A DNA stretch of 10,036 nt from Bacteroidota bacterium (GTDB lineage: Bacteria; Bacteroidota; Bacteroidia; B-17B0; B-17BO). Below the pieces are notes generated by a model. It did not search any database. It saw nothing but the letters and a program-made list of their open reading frames with translations, and was not told the origin of the DNA. The DNA lies in NCBI GenBank assembly GCA_025356715.1, contig JANXRU010000081.1, forward strand, positions 1 to 10,036, in the 5' to 3' direction. Below, piece after piece: positions 6,089-10,036 of the stretch (position 1 is its first letter; the number at the start of each line of letters is the position of its first letter). A program made the position numbers and the translations under genes.

Positions 6089-7534
6089 ATGTTTAAATTA
6101 AAAAATTACATTAATGGAGAGTTAGTAGAGCCAACATCTCAACAGTATATTGATAATTACGATCCTTCACGTGGTATTGTTTATTCTCTAATCCCGGATA
6201 GCGACGAGCGTGATGCGGAGTCTGCAATTGTTGCTGCTAAAGAGGCCTTTAAAACGTGGAGCATTACACCTAAAGATACGCGTTCTAAGTATTTATTAAA
6301 AATAGCTTCCTTAATTGAAGAGCAATTACACGAGTTAGCTGTTGCTGAAAGTTTAGATAATGGAAAGCCATTGCACCTAGCGCAAACAGTCGATATTCCG
6401 CGTGCGGCTGCTAATTTTCATTTTTACGGAACTGGTATTTTACATTACGCTGCGAATGCGCATAGTATGGAAGATACTGCTATTAATTACACCTTGCGTC
6501 AACCTGTTGGAGTTGCGGGTTGTATTTCCCCGTGGAATTTGCCCTTGTATTTATTTAGTTGGAAAATAGCACCTGCTTTAGCTGCTGGATGTACCGTTGT
6601 TGCTAAGCCTTCGGAAATAACACCAATGACTGCCTTTTTACTTTCAGAAATTTGTATCAAAGCGGGTTTACCAAAAGGGGTATTAAATATTGTGCATGGC
6701 TTTGGACATAAAGTTGGTAATGCAATTGTGAGTAGTAAAGACGTGCCGTTGATTTCATTTACTGGCGGAACTACTACTGGCAAAAATATTGCAAGTATTG
6801 CTGCACCTATGTTTAAAAAATTATCATTAGAATTAGGCGGAAAAAATCCTAACATCATATTTGCCGATTGTGATTATGATAAGATGCTAGCAACAACGAT
6901 GCAGTCGTCCTTTGCTAACCAAGGACAAATATGTTTATGTGGCTCGCGCATCTTTGTTCAGAAATCTATATATGATAAATTTAAAAGCGATTTTGTTGCA
7001 AAGACGGAGAAGCTTACAGTTGGTGCGCCAATGGATGATAAAACTAGAATTGGCGCCGTGGTTTCTAAATCTCACATGGAAAAAATTCTATCTTACGTGG
7101 AATTAGCGAAACAAGAAGGTGGTAAAGTTTTATGTGGTGGTAAACAAGTAACAGTTTCTGGTGAATTTGGAAACGGGTATTATATAGCGCCAACTATTAT
7201 TGAAGGATTATCATACGACTGTAGAACAAATCAAGAAGAAATATTTGGACCAGTAGTTACCATTATGCCATTTGAGACTGAAGAAGAAGTTATGCTATAC
7301 GCAAATTCTACTCAATACGGTTTAGCATCAACTGTTTGGACACAAGACGTAACGAAAGCTAATCGTGTAGCGATGAATTTACATACAGGCATTGTGTGGA
7401 TTAACTGTTGGTTGCTGCGTGATTTGCGAACGCCGTTTGGAGGAGTAAAGTCTTCTGGAGTCGGTCGTGAAGGTGGCTTTGAAGCACTTGACTTTTTTAC
7501 AGAACCAAAAAATATTTGCATAAAACTTAAATAA
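6089..7534 (+). CDS. Aldehyde dehydrogenase, probable 2-aminomuconate semialdehyde dehydrogenase
   Basis: This is a 481-residue NAD-dependent ALDH. Visible active-site parts are the oxyanion N150 in SPWN, cofactor-binding K173 in AKPSE, general-base E248 in LELGGKNP, catalytic C282 in GQICLCGSR, and EEIFGP (384-389). The end, VWINCWLLRDLRTPFGG (436-452) then SSGVGREGG, is typical of the ALDH8A1, 2-aminomuconate and 2-hydroxymuconate semialdehyde group. R105 (DIPR) and R444 (LLRD) line up with R120 and R464, the substrate-carboxylate residues I recall from the Pseudomonas fluorescens enzyme. The expected reaction is oxidation of 2-aminomuconate semialdehyde to 2-aminomuconate in kynurenine-type tryptophan breakdown. 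The RidA-like gene three positions downstream fits the next step. Hydroxymuconate or another semialdehyde remains possible. It heads a close-set operon, with thiL 13 bases downstream. No clear promoter was seen; CAATTTTG at 6055-6062 is a weak -7 candidate without a -33 box. Confidence 0.9.
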   Translation: MFKLKNYINGELVEPTSQQYIDNYDPSRGIVYSLIPDSDERDAESAIVAAKEAFKTWSITPKDTRSKYLLKIASLIEEQLHELAVAESLDNGKPLHLAQTVDIPRAAANFHFYGTGILHYAANAHSMEDTAINYTLRQPVGVAGCISPWNLPLYLFSWKIAPALAAGCTVVAKPSEITPMTAFLLSEICIKAGLPKGVLNIVHGFGHKVGNAIVSSKDVPLISFTGGTTTGKNIASIAAPMFKKLSLELGGKNPNIIFADCDYDKMLATTMQSSFANQGQICLCGSRIFVQKSIYDKFKSDFVAKTEKLTVGAPMDDKTRIGAVVSKSHMEKILSYVELAKQEGGKVLCGGKQVTVSGEFGNGYYIAPTIIEGLSYDCRTNQEEIFGPVVTIMPFETEEEVMLYANSTQYGLASTVWTQDVTKANRVAMNLHTGIVWINCWLLRDLRTPFGGVKSSGVGREGGFEALDFFTEPKNICIKLK

Positions 7535-7547
7535 AGGAATTGAAATT

Positions 7548-8588
7548 ATGTTAGAAGACTCATCAAGAACTGAATTAGACTCATTAGGTGAATTTGAATT
7601 AATCAAACATTTAACGGAGTTTGTAGAAATTTATAATACATCATCAAAAAAAGGAATTGGTGACGATGCTGCCGTTATTAAATATGAAGGAACTAAATCA
7701 ACCTTAGTATCAACAGATATGTTGGTAGAAGGCGTGCATTTTGATTTATCTTATGTGCCTTTAAAACACTTAGGTTACAAAGCTATCACTGTAAACCTTT
7801 CGGATATATGCGCCATGAATGGTGTGCCTAAGCAAGTAACAGTGAGTATTGCAGCCTCAAATCGTTTTTCGTTAGAAGCTTTAGAAGAATTATATTCAGG
7901 GATGTTGTTTGCTTGTAAAAATTACAATGTCGATTTAGTGGGAGGTGATACAACATCTTCTAAAAGCGGATTAATTATTAGCGTTACCGTAATTGGTGAA
8001 GCAGAGGCTGAAAACATTGTTTATAGAAATGGCGCTAAAGAAAAAGACTTATTATGTGTAAGTGGCGATTTGGGTGGTGCTTACATGGGTTTACAAATAT
8101 TAGAACGTGAAAAATTTGTATATAAAGATAACCCTTCCATTCAACCAGATTTAGTTGGTAATGATTATATATTAGAACGTCAATTGAAACCGGAAGCACG
8201 AGTAGATGTGGTTGAATTATTTAAGCAATTAAATATTAAACCAACAAGTATGATAGATGTGAGTGATGGTTTGGCTTCCGAGATTATGCATATATGTAAA
8301 CAATCCAATGTAGGTTGCGAATTATACGAAGAACAAATTCCTATTGACCCACAAACATTTGATAGAGCACGTGAATTTGATTTAGATCCAACTGTTTGTA
8401 CTCTAAGTGGTGGCGAAGATTATGAATTGTTATTTACAATACCCATGGCTGATTATGATAAAGTAAAAAATTCACCAGATTTTACAATTATAGGTCACAT
8501 GACTGCCGCAAGTAGTGGCATTAACTTAGTCGCTAAAGCTGGAACATCGCATCCTATCACAGCACAAGGTTGGAATGCATTTAAATAG
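7548..8588 (+). CDS. thiL: Thiamine-monophosphate kinase
   Basis: ThiL uses ATP to phosphorylate thiamine monophosphate to thiamine diphosphate, the last step of cofactor synthesis. The 346-residue protein shows the AIRS/PurM-like fold motifs in order: GIGDDAAV (36-43), STDMLVEGVHF (55-65), NLSDICAMNG (83-92), VGGDTT (131-136), SGDLGGAYMGL (172-182), DVSDGLASEI (237-246) and SGGEDYELLF (287-296). The aspartates in GDD, STD, GGD and DVSD are the usual Mg-ATP and substrate ligands. Length is typical to slightly long. It starts 13 bases after the aldehyde dehydrogenase stop, with an AAGGA sequence just upstream. No thiamine biosynthesis genes or TPP riboswitch are visible here, so its place in a catabolic cluster is unexplained. 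Confidence 0.96.
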   Translation: MLEDSSRTELDSLGEFELIKHLTEFVEIYNTSSKKGIGDDAAVIKYEGTKSTLVSTDMLVEGVHFDLSYVPLKHLGYKAITVNLSDICAMNGVPKQVTVSIAASNRFSLEALEELYSGMLFACKNYNVDLVGGDTTSSKSGLIISVTVIGEAEAENIVYRNGAKEKDLLCVSGDLGGAYMGLQILEREKFVYKDNPSIQPDLVGNDYILERQLKPEARVDVVELFKQLNIKPTSMIDVSDGLASEIMHICKQSNVGCELYEEQIPIDPQTFDRAREFDLDPTVCTLSGGEDYELLFTIPMADYDKVKNSPDFTIIGHMTAASSGINLVAKAGTSHPITAQGWNAFK

Positions 8589-8635
8589 CCTGATATAGAT
8601 AGCGACTAAACGGACAAAAAAACTAAAAACAGCAA

Positions 8636-9220
8636 ATGAAAAAAATAGCTTTTATTTTATTACTAATTGGGTCCTTTGGTATTACAGCAAAAGGATTAAA
8701 TGGAGATACATTATATATAAATCCAAATCCTTGCGATACCCTCACAAATATTCATTTTGTAACGTCACAAACAGATACTGTTTCTTTAGAAGTATTTGAT
8801 GTTTTGGGTCAAACGACACATGCTTTTTTTCAGAACACCATACTCCCAAGTGGAAGTTATTCAATTAATTTCATTACAACATTAATACCAAGTGGAATTT
8901 ATTTTGTGAGACTAAAAATTAGCTCAACTGTTATTACAAAAAAATTGATAGTAGATCATTCTCTTGTTGGATTAGAAGAGCAATATATAGCTGTTTCTGA
9001 AATTAATATATTTCCTAATCCTTTTATTAATACATTAAATATTGAATATAGTGGGCAAAAAACTATTCAATTAATAGATGAATCGGGTAAATTAATACTT
9101 CAAACTAAAATAAATTCGAATAACATTATTGTAAATGATGTATTAAATGGAATCTACATCTTAAGAGTCGTTAATGATGAAAACAAATTAATAGTCAATA
9201 AAAAAATAATAAAATCATGA
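8636..9220 (+). CDS. Small secreted protein made of two tandem T9SS type A sorting-like domains
   Basis: The 194-residue protein opens with a Sec signal peptide (KK, hydrophobic IAFILLLIGSFGITA, likely cut near A18-K19). What follows is two copies of the ~80-residue beta-sandwich used as the T9SS type A C-terminal domain. Copy 1 (about 26-107) has INPNPCD, VFDVLGQ, PSGIYFVRL and KKLIVD. Copy 2 (about 120-194) has IFPNPF, LIDESGKLI, LNGIYILRV and KKIIKS at the extreme C-terminus, where the functional signal must be. There is no passenger domain such as an enzyme or adhesin. In known T9SS cargo the domain directs export and is usually removed at the cell surface. It lies 47 bases after thiL and its TGA overlaps the next gene's ATG (ATGA, 9217-9220), so it is translated within the operon. 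Its function is unknown; it could be a truncated cargo or a structural surface protein. Confidence 0.85.
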   Translation: MKKIAFILLLIGSFGITAKGLNGDTLYINPNPCDTLTNIHFVTSQTDTVSLEVFDVLGQTTHAFFQNTILPSGSYSINFITTLIPSGIYFVRLKISSTVITKKLIVDHSLVGLEEQYIAVSEINIFPNPFINTLNIEYSGQKTIQLIDESGKLILQTKINSNNIIVNDVLNGIYILRVVNDENKLIVNKKIIKS

Positions 9221-9639
9221 GTAATCAAGAATCTATCGAATCATCAAAGGCACCAGAACCAGTGGGTTTATACCCACATGCTCGTCGTGTAGGAAATTTA
9301 TTATTTTTGTCGGGTGTTGGTCCGCGTGAACGCGGAACAAAAAAAATACCTGGAGTTGAGTTAGATGAAAATGGGAACATTGCATCTTACGATATTGAAG
9401 CGCAATGCCATTCCGTGTTTCGTAACATCAAATATATTTTAGAAGATTCAGGAAGTAGTTGGGATAAAATTGTGGATGTTCAAGTGTTTTTAACTAATAT
9501 GAAAGACGATTTTAAAACCTATAATAAATTATGGGCAGAGTATTTTAGTGTAAATCCTCCTTGTCGTACAACTATTGAAATTAATTGCTTGCCAACGCCT
9601 ATTGCTATTGAGTTAAAAGTGATTGCTACGATTGATTAA
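9217..9639 (+). CDS. RidA-family protein, probable 2-aminomuconate deaminase
   Basis: The 140-residue protein has the RidA/YjgF fold pattern: PVGLYPHARRVGNLLFLSG (15-33), GVELDENGNI (46-55), the helix IEAQCHSVFRNIKYILEDSG (60-79), and PPCRTTIEINCLP (114-126) with R117, the conserved imine/carboxylate-binding arginine, then IELKVIA. General RidA proteins hydrolyse reactive enamine/imine intermediates. The YPHARRVGN opening and the nearby aminomuconate-type aldehyde dehydrogenase favour the deaminase subgroup, which converts 2-aminomuconate to 4-oxalocrotonate and ammonia. This specific role is inferred. RidA is typically a trimer in the cytoplasm. Its ATG overlaps the stop of the T9SS-domain gene by four bases, so translation is probably coupled. 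A strong terminator follows 25 bases after the stop. Confidence 0.88.
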   Translation: MSNQESIESSKAPEPVGLYPHARRVGNLLFLSGVGPRERGTKKIPGVELDENGNIASYDIEAQCHSVFRNIKYILEDSGSSWDKIVDVQVFLTNMKDDFKTYNKLWAEYFSVNPPCRTTIEINCLPTPIAIELKVIATID

Positions 9640-9664
9640 TGCAATATTTTTTTTGTATATGATA

Positions 9665-9701
9665 AATAAAGGCTGGTTAAGTATATTAACCAGCCTTTAT
9701 T
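9665..9701. terminator. Strong, probably bidirectional terminator between the operon and the hpd remnant
   Basis: A perfect 16-bp stem, AATAAAGGCTGGTTAA (9665-9680) with TTAACCAGCCTTTATT (9686-9701), closes a 5-base loop. The stem is flanked by T-rich sequence on the right and A-rich sequence on the left, so it can serve both the plus-strand operon and the convergent minus-strand hpd fragment. Confidence 0.9.
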
Positions 9702-9722
9702 ATAAATTAATTATAGAAATTA

Positions 9723-9827
<105 letters not shown>

Positions 9828-9992
9828 TTATTTAAGATTAAGTTTTTTGTGATTTTCTGTTTTTATTAATTTGCCATTTTGATTCCAATATCGCCAATCT
9901 CCGGATTTTTCATTATGGTTGTAATTTCCTTCTGACTTTTTATTTCCATTGAGAAAATATGCTGTAGAAAGCCCTTCTTTTATATCATAACA
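9828..9992 (-). pseudogene. C-terminal fragment of a YwqK/MORN-repeat-like protein
   Basis: On the minus strand, an open frame of 54 codons ends in TAA at 9828-9830. It carries repeats of the type (F)LNGNKKSEGNYNHNEKSGDWRY and then WNQNGKLIKTENH. This is the pattern of YwqK-type (labelled toxin-antitoxin antitoxin in databases) or MORN-variant repeats, which are common in Bacteroidota. There is no ATG in frame, and TAG codons at 9993-9998 block it upstream, so it is a 5'-truncated or frameshifted remnant. Its stop is in the same frame as the hpd remnant that follows. Function in the intact gene is not known. Confidence 0.6.
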
Positions 9993-10022
9993 CTACTAAC
10001 CGACTAATTTTCAACTAAAAGG

Positions 10023-10036
10023 GTAACATTTGTTAC
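10023..10036. repeat. Short inverted repeat at the window edge
   Basis: GTAACA (10023-10028) and TGTTAC (10031-10036) form a perfect 6-bp inverted repeat around TT, ending on the last base of the window. It may be the start of a longer palindrome that cannot be seen. Bases 9996-10022 hold nothing recognisable. Confidence 0.3.

Noticed and set aside
6499..6858. Minus-strand ORF of 119 codons inside the aldehyde dehydrogenase gene
   Set aside because: It is antisense to strongly conserved ALDH motifs, has no recognisable domain, and no promoter is seen for it.
7535..7547. Possible TPP riboswitch before thiL
   Set aside because: Only 13 bases separate thiL from the preceding gene, far too short, and no THI-box sequence is visible.

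Overview
The window comes from an AT-rich member of the Bacteroidota. The evidence is an L33 ribosomal protein gene followed by the phylum-restricted DUF4295 gene, a protein built from type IX secretion (T9SS) type A C-terminal domains, a Bacteroidota-style promoter (TAAATTTG -7 box) before pckA, and the general lack of Shine-Dalgarno sequences. The genus cannot be determined from the sequence alone.

Layout, left to right. (1) 1-297: the end of rpmG, a DUF4295 gene and a strong terminator, so the ribosomal block ends here. (2) 298-3778: an AT-rich segment with a PhnA-domain gene (minus), a divergent outer-membrane/periplasmic PD40-CRD-OmpA-like gene with PorE-like architecture, and an RluA-family pseudouridine synthase. 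Related palindromic sequences lie near both ends of this segment. (3) 3819-6013: pckA (ATP-dependent PEP carboxykinase) with a recognisable promoter and a 13-bp-stem terminator, then a hotdog-fold thioesterase. (4) 6089-9701: a tight four-gene run consisting of an aldehyde dehydrogenase of the 2-aminomuconate semialdehyde type, thiL, a small secreted protein made of two T9SS sorting domains, and a RidA-family protein resembling 2-aminomuconate deaminase. It is closed by a 16-bp-stem terminator. (5) 9702-10036: two gene fragments on the minus strand, the last ~30 codons of 4-hydroxyphenylpyruvate dioxygenase (hpd) and a YwqK/MORN-like repeat tail, joined in the same reading frame across a stop codon.

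Functionally, the aldehyde dehydrogenase and the RidA protein fit consecutive steps of tryptophan breakdown through kynurenine (2-aminomuconate semialdehyde to 2-aminomuconate to 4-oxalocrotonate). The hpd remnant points to tyrosine breakdown next door, and pckA would draw the resulting C4 acids into gluconeogenesis. The rest is mostly core metabolism. No CRISPR array, phage, transposase or defence system was found. The most notable items are the passenger-less tandem T9SS-domain protein inside the catabolic operon, the truncated hpd/YwqK junction, the PorE-like protein lacking a TPR region, and the palindromic intergenic repeats.
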